64,000 nucleotides of DNA from Marinimicrococcus sp033875255 (GTDB lineage Bacteria; Pseudomonadota; Alphaproteobacteria; Geminicoccales; Geminicoccaceae): assembly GCA_033875255.1 (NCBI GenBank), contig JAWZSN010000003.1, positions 191,501 through 255,500 of the forward strand. The letters run 5' to 3'. Made by a program: the position numbers and the translations under genes. Positions 25,134-33,305 of this stretch are shown here, one piece after another. Below the pieces are notes generated by a model that saw nothing but the letters and a program-made list of their open reading frames with translations, did not search any database and was not told the DNA's origin. Numbering within the stretch: the stretch's first letter is position 1; each line of letters opens with the position of its first letter.

Positions 25134-26654
25134 TCAGCGCCGCCAGAAGGCGGGGTGGAGCAGCACGAGGATGGTGAAGAACTCGAGGCGTCCCATCAGC
25201 ATGGCCAGTGTCAGCACCCATTTGACCGGGTCGGAGAGCGGCAGGAAGTTGCCGGCCGGGCCGATGATGCCGCCAAGGCCGGGGCCGACATTGGCGAGCG
25301 CGGTGGCGGCCGCGGTGATCGCGGTGACCAGGTCGAGCCCGAGCGCGCCCAGTACCACCGAGAACAGCCCCCAGGTTCCCATGAAGAAGAAGGCGAAGCT
25401 CAGCACGGCGATGATGATCTCGTTGTCGACCGGCCGCCCGCCATAGCGCGGCCGGGTGACGCGGTTCGGCAGGATCAGGCTCTGCACATAGAGCGTGGCG
25501 GAGATCCACAAGATCTCGAAGCGGAACATCTTGATACCGCCGGCGGTCGAGCCGGTGCAGCCGCCCATGATGGTCAGCGCCAGCACCACAGCGATCGGCG
25601 GCGCCCCCCAGAGCTGGTAGTCCTCGGTGGCGAAGCCCGTGGTGGTGATCACCGAGACGACGGCGAAGGCGGCGGCGCGCGGCGCGTCGAGCAGGGAGCG
25701 GTCGCGGGCGAGCACCAGCCACAGAGTGAGCGCCAGTGCCGCCACCACACAGATCCCCAGCAGCAGGCGGATCTGGCTGTCGTTCCAGAACATGTCGGGG
25801 CGGCCCTGGAGGACCGCCACGTAGCGCATGAAGGGCAGGGCGCCCAGGAACATGAAGAGAACGAGCACCCATTCGGCGGCGGGGTTGGCGAAGGCGCCGA
25901 CGGAGGCGTCGCGGGTTCCGAACCCCCCGGTAGAGACCGCTGTGAAGGCGTGATTAACGGCGTCGAACAGGCTGAGCCCGCAGGCCCTGAGGGCCAGGAT
26001 GCACAACAGTGCCAGGCCCAGATAGACCGTCAGCAGCCGGCTCACCATGGCGCCGGTGTGCGGCAGCAGCTTCTCCGAGCGATCCGAGCTTTCCGTGCGG
26101 AAGAGCTGCATGCCGCCGACCCGCAGGAAGGGCAGCATCACCAGCGCCACCACGACGATGCCGATTCCGCCCAGCAGCTGCAGGATCGAGCGCCACAGCA
26201 AGATGCCGCGCGGCGCCGTGTCGAGCTCCGTCATGACCGTCGAGCCGGTGGTGGTGAGGCCCGATACCGTCTCGAAGACCGCATCGGTGAGCGACAGGCC
26301 GACCGCGCCGAGCTGGAAGGGAAGCGAGCCGAACGCCGCCACCGCCACCCAGGTGAGCGTGGTGAGCAGGAAGGCGGCGCGCAGGTCGAGCGGCCCCCGG
26401 TCGCGCCGGCAGCCCAGGAGCAGCGCCACGCCGGCGAACAGGGAGATGCCGCTGGAGGCGAGGAAGCCTTTCCAGTCGGGATGGTCCTGGAAGAGGTCCG
26501 CGGTCATGGGCAGCAGCATCGTCACCGCCAGCACGACGAGCAGCCAGCCGATCGCCACGAGCACCGTCTCGATGCCGACGAGACCACGCTCCGCATAGCG
26601 GGGTCCCACCGGTCGCCGCTGGGCCGGAAGGGGTAGGGTGGAATGGGCGCGCAT
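25134..26654 (-). CDS. trkH: TrkH family potassium uptake protein (copy 2)
   Basis: Paralogue of the TrkH at 22748, with the four filter loops GLTTTGSTV, AVSTGGFGTRD, ITTTGFAT and NVGPGLGG. Loop three differs (TTTGF against TGTGF). The ATG at 26654 (MRAHSTLPLPAQ) was chosen because it aligns with the start of copy 1; an ATG at 26711, one base after the upstream gene's stop, is possible. About 506 residues. Two expressed copies next to each other may differ in affinity or in partner TrkA. The whole stretch is on the minus strand with short gaps. Confidence 0.93.
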   Translation of the reverse strand: MRAHSTLPLPAQRRPVGPRYAERGLVGIETVLVAIGWLLVVLAVTMLLPMTADLFQDHPDWKGFLASSGISLFAGVALLLGCRRDRGPLDLRAAFLLTTLTWVAVAAFGSLPFQLGAVGLSLTDAVFETVSGLTTTGSTVMTELDTAPRGILLWRSILQLLGGIGIVVVALVMLPFLRVGGMQLFRTESSDRSEKLLPHTGAMVSRLLTVYLGLALLCILALRACGLSLFDAVNHAFTAVSTGGFGTRDASVGAFANPAAEWVLVLFMFLGALPFMRYVAVLQGRPDMFWNDSQIRLLLGICVVAALALTLWLVLARDRSLLDAPRAAAFAVVSVITTTGFATEDYQLWGAPPIAVVLALTIMGGCTGSTAGGIKMFRFEILWISATLYVQSLILPNRVTRPRYGGRPVDNEIIIAVLSFAFFFMGTWGLFSVVLGALGLDLVTAITAAATALANVGPGLGGIIGPAGNFLPLSDPVKWVLTLAMLMGRLEFFTILVLLHPAFWRR

Positions 26655-26712
26655 CGCAGAGGCCCCAGCAGGGAGTGACCGCGCCGGAGCGGGCGCACCG
26701 GCGATCCGCATC

Positions 26713-27447
26713 CTAGGACTGGCTCGCGGTCGAGCCTACGGTGTTGCTGTCGCGGTGCGACACGGCCACCAGATCGGCCACCACCGGCAGATGATCGGAG
26801 GCCAGCCGCGCCAGAGGCGAGGTCCAGACCTGCGGCTTGCGGCGCGCCCGGCAGTGGCGCAGCACCATCCGGTCGAGCGGCAGCACCGGCGCCCAGCTCG
26901 GGAAGGTCCGGAGCTTGAAGAGCTGGTCGGCGACCTCGTCCAGCCGCCCGAGGGCGCGCGCGCAGGGCCGCCATTCGTTGAAGTCGCCGAGCACCACGGT
27001 GGGCAGGCGAGGGCCGCGCCTGAGCATGCCGGCGAGGCGCAGGATGTGCCGCTCGCGGCATCGCGCCTTGAGATCGAGATGGGTGACGATGACGCGCCAG
27101 CGCCGCCCGTCGGGTCCGCGCAGCTCGGCGTCGAGCAGGCCGCGCGGCTCGAGGCAGACATGCCGGAAGCGCAGCTTGGCCACTGCCACCGTTGGCAGCC
27201 GGGTGAGCAGGGCATTGCCGAAGCCGCCCTCTCCGTCGATCAGCATCGGCCCGTCATGGCAGGTCATGCCGAGCCGCTCGGCCAGCTCCTGGGCCTGGTC
27301 GAGGCGGCTGCGGCGCGGTCGCCCCTCGACCTCCTGCAGGCCGATCACGTCGGCGTCGATCCGCCTTAGCACCTTGGCCACGCGCTCGATGTCGACCCGC
27401 CGGTCGATCCCGCGGCAGGCGTGGACGTTGTAGGAGACGACCCGCAT
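26713..27447 (-). CDS. Endonuclease/exonuclease/phosphatase family protein, YbhP-like
   Basis: A 244-residue EEP-fold protein with the DNase I-like catalytic motifs: SYNVHACRGIDRR at the N-terminus, IGLQEVE (metal-binding Glu), THLDLKARCRERH, LGDFNEWRP, and SDHLPVVADL (catalytic Asp-His). The ATG at 27447 overlaps the stop of the phospholipase D gene (TGATG). In E. coli the EEP protein YbhP is co-encoded with cardiolipin synthase ClsB (YbhO), and the same pairing is seen here. The natural substrate of this group is not settled; a lipid or sugar phosphate is as likely as DNA. Confidence 0.9.
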   Translation of the reverse strand: MRVVSYNVHACRGIDRRVDIERVAKVLRRIDADVIGLQEVEGRPRRSRLDQAQELAERLGMTCHDGPMLIDGEGGFGNALLTRLPTVAVAKLRFRHVCLEPRGLLDAELRGPDGRRWRVIVTHLDLKARCRERHILRLAGMLRRGPRLPTVVLGDFNEWRPCARALGRLDEVADQLFKLRTFPSWAPVLPLDRMVLRHCRARRKPQVWTSPLARLASDHLPVVADLVAVSHRDSNTVGSTASQS

Positions 27448-29543
27448 CAACCAGCGGCCGGTCGGGTCCGTTGCACCCAGCGGGTCGCCAGCCATGCGAC
27501 GAGGCCCACCAGCACCGCGCACAGCCCCAGAATGGCGAGGTTGCCGGGGACCGGATGCCGCAGCCAGGCGCCGATCCGGTCGCCCAGCAGGCTCATCAGC
27601 AGGATTCCCGGGAACATCCCGAGCACCGAGCCCAGCACGAAGGTGCCCGCGCCGATCTCGGTGACGCCGGCCACCATGTTGACCACCCCGAACGGTGCCA
27701 CCGGCACCATGCGCACCAGGGCAGCAGTCAGCAGCCCGTGCCGCGACAGCCGCTTGCGCAACGCATTGACCCGCCTTCCGCCGACCCGCCGGACCACGTC
27801 ACGGCCGAGGAAGCGGCCCACCATGAAGCTCGAGGCGGTGCCGACGGCGACCCCGCCCAGCGCATAGGCGACGCCCAGCCACGGCCCGAACAGCATGGCG
27901 GTGGCGAGGATCAGCAGCGTCACCGGCACCATCACCACGCTGCCGGCGGCAAAGACCGCCAGCACGATCAGCAGGTCGATGCCGCTGCCGCGATGGTCGT
28001 GGGCCACCGCCAGGACGTGGCGGACCAGCCCCTCCTGGTCCAGTGCGCCGTTGCCCAGCAGGAAGGCCAGGGCGATCACCACCGAGAGCAGGCCCATCAC
28101 GGCCAGCAGCCGCCGTCCGATGCGGCGGCGGCGCGGCGGCGGGGCCAGCCGCTCGGCGACCCGCTCGACGGTGAGCGGCTCGGGCGAGTCGGCGAGCAGG
28201 ATCGGATCGGAAGCCTCGGCCATGAGGTTCGACGGGTCGGGCTCGAGCGGCACCAGGCTGCGCGGCGTTTGCCCGTTCAGCGCGTCCAGGGCCTTGACGA
28301 GGCTACCCCGCTCCGCGACCGCCGCCTGCAGCCGGGCCGGCTCGCAGCCCAGATGCTCGGCCAGCAGCGTGTCGCGAACGCGCCCGATCGCCACCTGCGG
28401 CTCGGTCTCCTCGGGACCGGCCTCGATCGTCAGGTTGATCTCGGTATCGAGGCCCATCGAGCGGTTGGCGAGATTGGCGGAGCCGGCCGAGAACCAGCGG
28501 TCGTCGACGACAATCAGCTTGGCATGGAGATTGATCGCCTCGCCATCGACCTTGGGCGCCATGATCCGCAGCCGGTCGAACCGGTCGGCCTCGCGCATGA
28601 TCTGCACGAAGCGGGCCCGGCCCACATCCATGACCGCGGTCTCGACCACGCCCTCGCAGCGCTCCGGCGTGAGGATCACGATCTCGGGGCCGTCCGGCTC
28701 GAGGAGCCGCCCGGCGAGGCGCCGGGCGAGGCTCTCGACGGTGAGGTACTGGTTCTCGATGTAGATGTAGCGTTGCGCCGCACCGGCCATCGCCTCGTAG
28801 AACGCGGCGATCTCATGGGCGGGCCGCATGCCGTTCCAGTCGGGACGGGTGCGGCCGATGCCCACGGCAACGTCATGCCACCAGGGCTCGACGGCATCCG
28901 GCCAGCATGCGCTGCCGCGCGGCAGCGCGGCAGCGAGGTCCTCGCCGGTGACCCGCAGCCAGCGCTCGCGGGCAAGCTCCTCGGCCGCCGCCGCGACCTC
29001 GCCCTCGGCCATGATCTCGACGTCGTGGAAGGGCGGCATCGGCTTGTCGGCGGGCAGCGCGCGGGTCGGCTCGTCGAGCCGGTGGGCCGGGGTGTCCCAG
29101 CGGCCGGCGGTGAGGTCGATACCGCCGCAAAACACCAGGCTGCCGTCGATCACCACCAGTTTCTCGTGCTGGCAACCGCCCAGCGGGTGCTCGGCATCCA
29201 GCTCGAAGCGGACGCGCGGATGGGTGAGCAGGCCCAGGCTCCACTGCGGGAAGAGCTCGCGGTCCATGCTGTAGGGCAGGGCCCAGTCCCAGATCAGGAT
29301 GCAGATCTCGAGCTCGGGGCGCTCGCGCACGAGACGGTCGAGGAACCGGCCCAGCGGCTCCGCCGAGCCCAGCGGATCGAGGCTGACCTCGCTGCGGATG
29401 TCCCAGCCGAGGATCCACACCCGCTCGCGCGCCTTCTCGAGCGCAGCCCGCAGGGCGGCGAAATAGGCGGCGCCGTCCACCAGCAACGCCGCGCGCGACG
29501 CCGAAGCGCGCCGCCAGCAGGTCGTTCCTTCCTCGAGTATCAT
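27447..29543 (-). CDS. Phospholipase D / VTT (DedA-like) fusion protein
   Basis: Two-part protein of about 698 residues. The first ~470 are a phospholipase D fold with two HKD motifs: HEKLVVID and HAKLIVVD, as in cardiolipin synthases. After a linker (ERLAPPPRRRRIGRRLL) come about six helices of a VTT/SNARE-associated domain (TVP38/TMEM64/DedA type), with FGPWLGVAYALGGVAVGTA, GRFLGRDVVRRVGGRRV and VPVAPFGVVNMVAG. The first part likely makes or remodels phospholipids, and DedA relatives move lipids between leaflets. The ATG at 29543 is preferred to a TTG at 29582. It is first of a five-gene minus-strand run with YbhP-like, TrkH, PAP2 and TrkH genes. Confidence 0.92.
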   Translation of the reverse strand: MILEEGTTCWRRASASRAALLVDGAAYFAALRAALEKARERVWILGWDIRSEVSLDPLGSAEPLGRFLDRLVRERPELEICILIWDWALPYSMDRELFPQWSLGLLTHPRVRFELDAEHPLGGCQHEKLVVIDGSLVFCGGIDLTAGRWDTPAHRLDEPTRALPADKPMPPFHDVEIMAEGEVAAAAEELARERWLRVTGEDLAAALPRGSACWPDAVEPWWHDVAVGIGRTRPDWNGMRPAHEIAAFYEAMAGAAQRYIYIENQYLTVESLARRLAGRLLEPDGPEIVILTPERCEGVVETAVMDVGRARFVQIMREADRFDRLRIMAPKVDGEAINLHAKLIVVDDRWFSAGSANLANRSMGLDTEINLTIEAGPEETEPQVAIGRVRDTLLAEHLGCEPARLQAAVAERGSLVKALDALNGQTPRSLVPLEPDPSNLMAEASDPILLADSPEPLTVERVAERLAPPPRRRRIGRRLLAVMGLLSVVIALAFLLGNGALDQEGLVRHVLAVAHDHRGSGIDLLIVLAVFAAGSVVMVPVTLLILATAMLFGPWLGVAYALGGVAVGTASSFMVGRFLGRDVVRRVGGRRVNALRKRLSRHGLLTAALVRMVPVAPFGVVNMVAGVTEIGAGTFVLGSVLGMFPGILLMSLLGDRIGAWLRHPVPGNLAILGLCAVLVGLVAWLATRWVQRTRPAAG

Positions 29544-29623
29544 CCGCCCGGTCTGTCCCCACCCCGCACACCTCGTTATCAACCGGCCGGCAGGGCCGCA
29601 GTTCCGTGCGGCTCAAGCCATGC

Positions 29624-29652
29624 TTGACTCGCTCCGGTCGATCTCTCAATAA
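29624..29652 (+). promoter_or_regulatory. Sigma70-like promoter of the Rrf2/sulfate-binding operon
   Basis: TTGACT (29624-29629), a 17-bp spacer and CAATAA (29647-29652) precede the Rrf2 gene. Two AATAAAG copies (29648-29654 and 29673-29679) flank GTCGACAGGTTTAGTAG, a possible autoregulatory Rrf2 site over the transcription start. Confidence 0.55.
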
Positions 29653-29680
29653 AGTCGACAGGTTTAGTAGGGAATAAAGC

Positions 29681-30124
29681 TTGCTTTCGCAGAAGGCGAA
29701 ATACGCGCTGCGCGCCCTGCTCATGCTGGCGGAGCGACCGCCCGGCACCATGGTCCTCGCGGCCGAGATCGCCGAGCGCCAGAAGGTGCCGCGCAAGTTC
29801 CTCGAGCTCATCCTGCTCGAGCTCAAGCGGGACGGCCTGCTGGTCAGCCAGCGCGGCCGCAACGGCGGCTACTGTCTGGCCCGGGCGCCCGCCGGAATCT
29901 CCTTCGGCCAGGTCGTGCGGCTGCTGGACGGGCCGCTTGCCCCGCTGCCCTGCGCCAGCGTCACCGCCTACCGCCGCTGCGCCGACTGCCACGACGAGCA
30001 TGGCTGCCACATCCGCCTCGTGATGCGCCGGGTGCGCGATTCCATGGCGGCCATCCTCGACAACGCGACCCTGGCCGACGCGCTGGCCGGCCGGGTCGGC
30101 GACGAACTCCTGGAGGATGCATGA
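29681..30124 (+). CDS. Rrf2 family transcriptional regulator
   Basis: Winged-helix regulator of 147 residues from TTG 29681; the canonical Rrf2 start MLSQKAKYALRALLMLA fixes it. HTH at VLAAEIAERQKVPRKFLELILLELKRDGLL, wing SQRGRNGGYCLARAP. The C-terminal part contains four cysteines in CASVTAYRRCADCHDEHGC, the region where IscR/NsrR-like members bind an Fe-S cluster, so redox or sulfur sensing is plausible. The stop overlaps the next start (ATGA), tying it to a sulfate-binding-protein homologue. CymR, another Rrf2 member, controls sulfur genes, which makes a sulfur-related role a fair guess. Confidence 0.9.
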   Translation: MLSQKAKYALRALLMLAERPPGTMVLAAEIAERQKVPRKFLELILLELKRDGLLVSQRGRNGGYCLARAPAGISFGQVVRLLDGPLAPLPCASVTAYRRCADCHDEHGCHIRLVMRRVRDSMAAILDNATLADALAGRVGDELLEDA

Positions 30125-31068
30125 CGCAGCGCGCCGGTCACGCCGCCCTTGCGGCTCTCCTTGCGGTCCTCGTGGCGCTGCCCCCAGCCGCAAGGAGCGC
30201 GGCGGCCGCTGAACGGACCCTGGTGCAGCTCGCCGAGGAGGTCTCGATCGGCCTTGTCGAGGAGGTCAACGCGCTCTTTGCCCGTGACTGGCATGAGCGC
30301 ACCGGCGAGCGGGTGCGGTTCCGCCTGGCGGTGCTGCCGGCCCGGCGCCAGGCGCGCGCGCTGGCGGCTGGCCTGGCCCCGGATCTCGCCTCGGCCCGCG
30401 CCCTGAGCGACGCCGCCGGCCCGGCAGAAGCCGCCGGCTACGCCACCACGATCGCCTTCCTCGCCCGCACCGCACGCGGTCGCCAGACGGGCGACTGGGG
30501 CGACCTCCTGTCGCCGGAGCTGCGGGTGCTGGCGGCCGACCCGCGCCGCTCCGACGTCGGGCGCTGGACTTATCTGGCTGCCTGGAGCTGGGCGCTCGAG
30601 GCCGCGGGGAACGACCGCGAGGCAGCGCTTGCCCGGGTGCGCGCCCTCTACCGCAAGGCCGAGCTTTTGCGTAGCGTCACGCCCGCCGCCGCTCGCGACT
30701 TTCTGCGCCGCGGCCGCCAGGACGTGCTGCTCTGGTACGAAAGCGAGGCGCTCGAGCTCGCCGGCCACGACTCGCGCGCCGCGGTGCGCACGCCGCCCGT
30801 CAGCCTGAGGGTCGAGACGGCGCCGCTGGTGCCGGCCGGCGAGGATGACGGCGATGCCTTGCGCCAGGCCTATCTGGAGCTGCTCGACGGCCCGCTCGGG
30901 CGCGAGGCGGCGGCCCGTCACCATTTCCGCAGCGTGGCAGCGGCGGAGACCGGGGAGCTCCCGGCTCTGCGCCTCGCCACGGTGGAGGAGCATCTGGGCG
31001 GCTGGCAGCGGGTCGAGGAGGAGCATTTCGCCCCCGGCGGCCTGCTCGAGCGGGTTCTCGCCCGCTAG
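30121..31068 (+). CDS. Sulfate-binding-protein (Sbp/CysP) homologue with altered ligand site
   Basis: Exported protein of 315 residues; the signal peptide runs to ARSAAAAE. It follows the Sbp/CysP fold along its length: VEEVNALFARDWHERTGERV, RQARALAAGLAPDLASA, TTIAFLARTARGRQTGDWGDLL, RWTYLAAWSWALEAAGNDREAA, and RRGRQDVLLWYESEAL. The serine/glycine segment that normally holds the sulfate anion (SHGGSGKQ in CysP) is replaced by VLPARRQ. It may thus not bind sulfate, or bind something else. No sulfate permease genes follow; the operon is just the Rrf2 regulator plus this protein. It might act as a sensor or a scavenger, which is inference. Confidence 0.82.
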   Translation: MTQRAGHAALAALLAVLVALPPAARSAAAAERTLVQLAEEVSIGLVEEVNALFARDWHERTGERVRFRLAVLPARRQARALAAGLAPDLASARALSDAAGPAEAAGYATTIAFLARTARGRQTGDWGDLLSPELRVLAADPRRSDVGRWTYLAAWSWALEAAGNDREAALARVRALYRKAELLRSVTPAAARDFLRRGRQDVLLWYESEALELAGHDSRAAVRTPPVSLRVETAPLVPAGEDDGDALRQAYLELLDGPLGREAAARHHFRSVAAAETGELPALRLATVEEHLGGWQRVEEEHFAPGGLLERVLAR

Positions 31069-31286
31069 GGTCCCGTCGCGAGGCGGCCCCGCAGCGGCAC
31101 GCCCGTCACCAGCGTCACGAGATGGCCAAGGGCCACGACGGTCAGGATCAGGCCCACGCCCAAGAGAAATGTGGCGGGAAAGATACTGACATCGCCGGGT
31201 CGGCGCGGGCGGCGCTGGTGCCACAGGCAGAAGCCGCCGAGTGCCAGGCCGGCTGCCAGCATGACGAGGGTCCACGCAAGAGGCAT
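31065..31286 (-). CDS. Small two-helix membrane protein (73 aa)
   Basis: A short protein with two hydrophobic helices, LAWTLVMLAAGLALGGFCLW and FPATFLLGVGLILTVVALGH, joined by the basic loop HQRRPRRPGDVS. It starts at ATG 31286 and its stop overlaps the convergent gene's stop by 4 bases. No family assigned. Helix quality and a clean start make it likely real. Confidence 0.6.
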   Translation of the reverse strand: MPLAWTLVMLAAGLALGGFCLWHQRRPRRPGDVSIFPATFLLGVGLILTVVALGHLVTLVTGVPLRGRLATGP

Positions 31287-31402
31287 GATGCAGGGTCCGG
31301 TGAATGCTCGCGGGCGAGGCTAGCGGGGCAGGCGGTCGGCGTCAGGTGAAATGGCATCGCACCCCGTCCCGGGCGAGAAGCCGGCAGCCGGAGGAGGCAG
31401 CG

Positions 31403-32401
31403 ATGCTGGCAATGGTTCTCGATGCTCCCGGGCGAAAGCTGCGGCCAGCCCGGCTGACCGTGCCGGTTCCCGGGCCCGGTCAGCTCCTGCTCCGGGTGCT
31501 GGCCTGCGGGGTCTGCCGCACCGATCTGCACCTCGTAGACGGCGAGCTGCCCGAGCCGAAGCTGCCTGTGATTCCCGGCCACGAGATCGTCGGCGAGGTC
31601 GTTGCGGCAGGGCCGGGCGCCTTGGAGTTCGCACCGGGCCAGCGGGCCGGCGTGCCGTGGCTCGGCCACAGCTGCGGGCGCTGCCCGTGGTGTCGCGAGG
31701 GGCGCGAGAATCTTTGCGATGCGCCGGGCTTCACCGGCTACACGCTGGACGGCGGCTACGCCGAGCATTGCCTTGCCGAGGCGGCTTGGTGCTTCGCCCT
31801 GCCGGCGAGCGCCGATCCGGCCGAAACGGCTCCCTTGCTGTGCGCCGGGCTGATCGGCTGGCGCAGCCTGGTCATGGCCGGCGCTGCGCGCAACATCGGC
31901 CTCTACGGCTTCGGCGCCGCGGCGCACCTGCTGGCGCAGATCCTGCGTGCCCGGGGGCGGACGTTCATGGCTTTTACCCGGCCCGGCGACGTGGCGGCCC
32001 AGGCCTTCGCACGCGATCTCGGCGCCGACTGGGCGGGCGGCTCGGACGAGCCGCCACCGGAGCTGCTCGACGCCGCCATCGTCTTCGCCCCGGAGGGCGG
32101 GCTCGTGCCGGTGGCGCTGCGCGCGGTGCGCAAGGGTGGGACGGTGGTGCTGGGCGGGATCCACATGAGCGACATTCCCTCCTTTCCTTACCGCCTGCTC
32201 TGGGAGGAGCGGGTGCTGCGCACGGTCGCCAACCTCACCCGCGCCGACGGCGAGGCCTTCCTGGCTGAGGCCGCCGCCTGCAAGGTCCGCTGCTCGGTGC
32301 AGCGCTACCCGCTGGCCCGGGCCAACGAGGCTCTGGCCGATCTGCGGGCGGGGCGTGTCCAGGGGGCCGCAGTGCTGGTGCCGCCGAACGGTTGCAGCTA
32401 G
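31403..32401 (+). CDS. Zinc-dependent alcohol dehydrogenase
   Basis: MDR-family oxidoreductase, 332 residues, starting at ATG 31403 behind GGAGGAGG. Catalytic zinc ligands are in GVCRTDLH (Cys) and IPGHEIVG (His-Glu). The structural zinc loop is the four-cysteine cluster CGRCPWCREGRENLC. The NAD(P)-binding turn reads YGFGAAAHLLAQ, as in the zinc-alcohol dehydrogenase subfamily called adh_fam_2. It oxidises primary alcohols or reduces aldehydes; exact substrate unknown. It precedes a Crp-type regulator by 84 bp, which may respond to the same conditions. Confidence 0.92.
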   Translation: MLAMVLDAPGRKLRPARLTVPVPGPGQLLLRVLACGVCRTDLHLVDGELPEPKLPVIPGHEIVGEVVAAGPGALEFAPGQRAGVPWLGHSCGRCPWCREGRENLCDAPGFTGYTLDGGYAEHCLAEAAWCFALPASADPAETAPLLCAGLIGWRSLVMAGAARNIGLYGFGAAAHLLAQILRARGRTFMAFTRPGDVAAQAFARDLGADWAGGSDEPPPELLDAAIVFAPEGGLVPVALRAVRKGGTVVLGGIHMSDIPSFPYRLLWEERVLRTVANLTRADGEAFLAEAAACKVRCSVQRYPLARANEALADLRAGRVQGAAVLVPPNGCS

Positions 32402-32484
32402 CCCGGCCTTCACATCTCCCGCCGCGCGGCGCACGATGACAGGGATCGCGGATCGCCGCGGCGGCGGTCCCGGGGAGAGGAAAC

Positions 32485-33186
32485 GTGTCGGCGAGGCAGG
32501 AACGGCTCCGCGAGGCGCTCGCGGACAGCGATATCTTCGGCTCGCTCACCGAGGAAGAGATCGAGCGGCTGGCAGCCTATGCGGCAACCGTGCAGGTGGC
32601 GGCCGGGCAGGTGATCTTCCAGAAGGGCGATTCCGGCGACAGCATCGCTGTGGTCGTATCGGGGCGGGTCAAGATCAGCGCCCTCTCGCCCGACGGGCGC
32701 GAGGCGGTCTTCACCTTCATCGAGCCCGGACGCTGCTTCGGCGAGGTGGCGCTGCTCGACGGCAAGACGCGCAGCGCCGACGCCACCGCGGTCGAGGCGA
32801 GCGAGCTCTTCATCCTCAAGCGCGCCGACCTGCTGGGCTTTCTCGAGCGCCACCCGGAGATCGCGCTCAGGATCATCGGCGTGCTGTGCGCGCGGCTGCG
32901 GCGCAGCACGGAGATGGTCGAGGATGCGGTGCTCCGCAACATGGCGCCGCGCATCGCCCGGGCACTCCTGCGGCTCGCCGGCGACTATGGCGTGTCGTGC
33001 GCGGATGGCGTGCGGATCGACTTTCGGCTGTCGCAGCGCGAGCTTGGCTCCTATGTCGGCCTCGCCCGGGAGAACATCAACCGCCAGCTGGGCTTGTGGC
33101 GCCAGGAAGGGCTGGTGAGCCTCGTGCAGGGCCGTATCGTCCTGCACGACATGGAGCGGCTGCGTTTCGTGGCGGACAACGGCTGA
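32485..33186 (+). CDS. Crp/Fnr family transcriptional regulator
   Basis: Regulator of 233 residues from GTG 32485 with GGGGAGAGG upstream. Residues ~15-130 form a cyclic-nucleotide-binding beta roll (VIFQKGDSGDSIAVVVSGRVKI, PGRCFGEVALLDGKTRSADA). A dimerisation helix follows, and the HTH is LSQRELGSYVGLARENINRQLGLWRQEGLV. The N-terminal cysteines of oxygen-sensing Fnr are missing. The GEVALLDGKTRSA phosphate-binding-like turn suggests a ligand-binding Crp relative, but the Arg-Ser pair is only partly like that of true cAMP receptors. Targets unknown; the alcohol dehydrogenase upstream is a candidate. Confidence 0.92.
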   Translation: MSARQERLREALADSDIFGSLTEEEIERLAAYAATVQVAAGQVIFQKGDSGDSIAVVVSGRVKISALSPDGREAVFTFIEPGRCFGEVALLDGKTRSADATAVEASELFILKRADLLGFLERHPEIALRIIGVLCARLRRSTEMVEDAVLRNMAPRIARALLRLAGDYGVSCADGVRIDFRLSQRELGSYVGLARENINRQLGLWRQEGLVSLVQGRIVLHDMERLRFVADNG

Positions 33187-33206
33187 ACGCTGCGGCTGCG
33201 TGCGCA

Positions 33207-33221
33207 TTAACGATTTATTAA
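33207..33221. promoter_or_regulatory. CtrA-type box TTAA-N7-TTAA
   Basis: TTAACGATTTATTAA matches the alphaproteobacterial CtrA core TTAA-N7-TTAA exactly, inside an AT-rich island of a ~70% GC sequence where chance occurrence is unlikely. It lies 8 bp upstream of a TTGCTA -35 element for the secreted protein gene at 33306. CtrA is a cell-cycle and motility regulator. Binding is inferred from the motif alone. Confidence 0.5.
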
Positions 33222-33228
33222 TTCAGGG

Positions 33229-33257
33229 TTGCTACAACCGGGTGCCGAGCGTAGATT
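33229..33257 (+). promoter_or_regulatory. Putative promoter TTGCTA-17-TAGATT
   Basis: A sigma70-like pair, TTGCTA (33229) and TAGATT (33252) with 17-bp spacing, starts about 77 bp before the secreted protein gene and directly follows the CtrA-type box. The long leader (about 40 bp) has no strong ribosome binding site. Confidence 0.45.
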
Positions 33258-33305
33258 GCGTTCGGTAATGAGTTTTTCGAGATTTCATAGCTTCGAGATG
33301 GTGCC

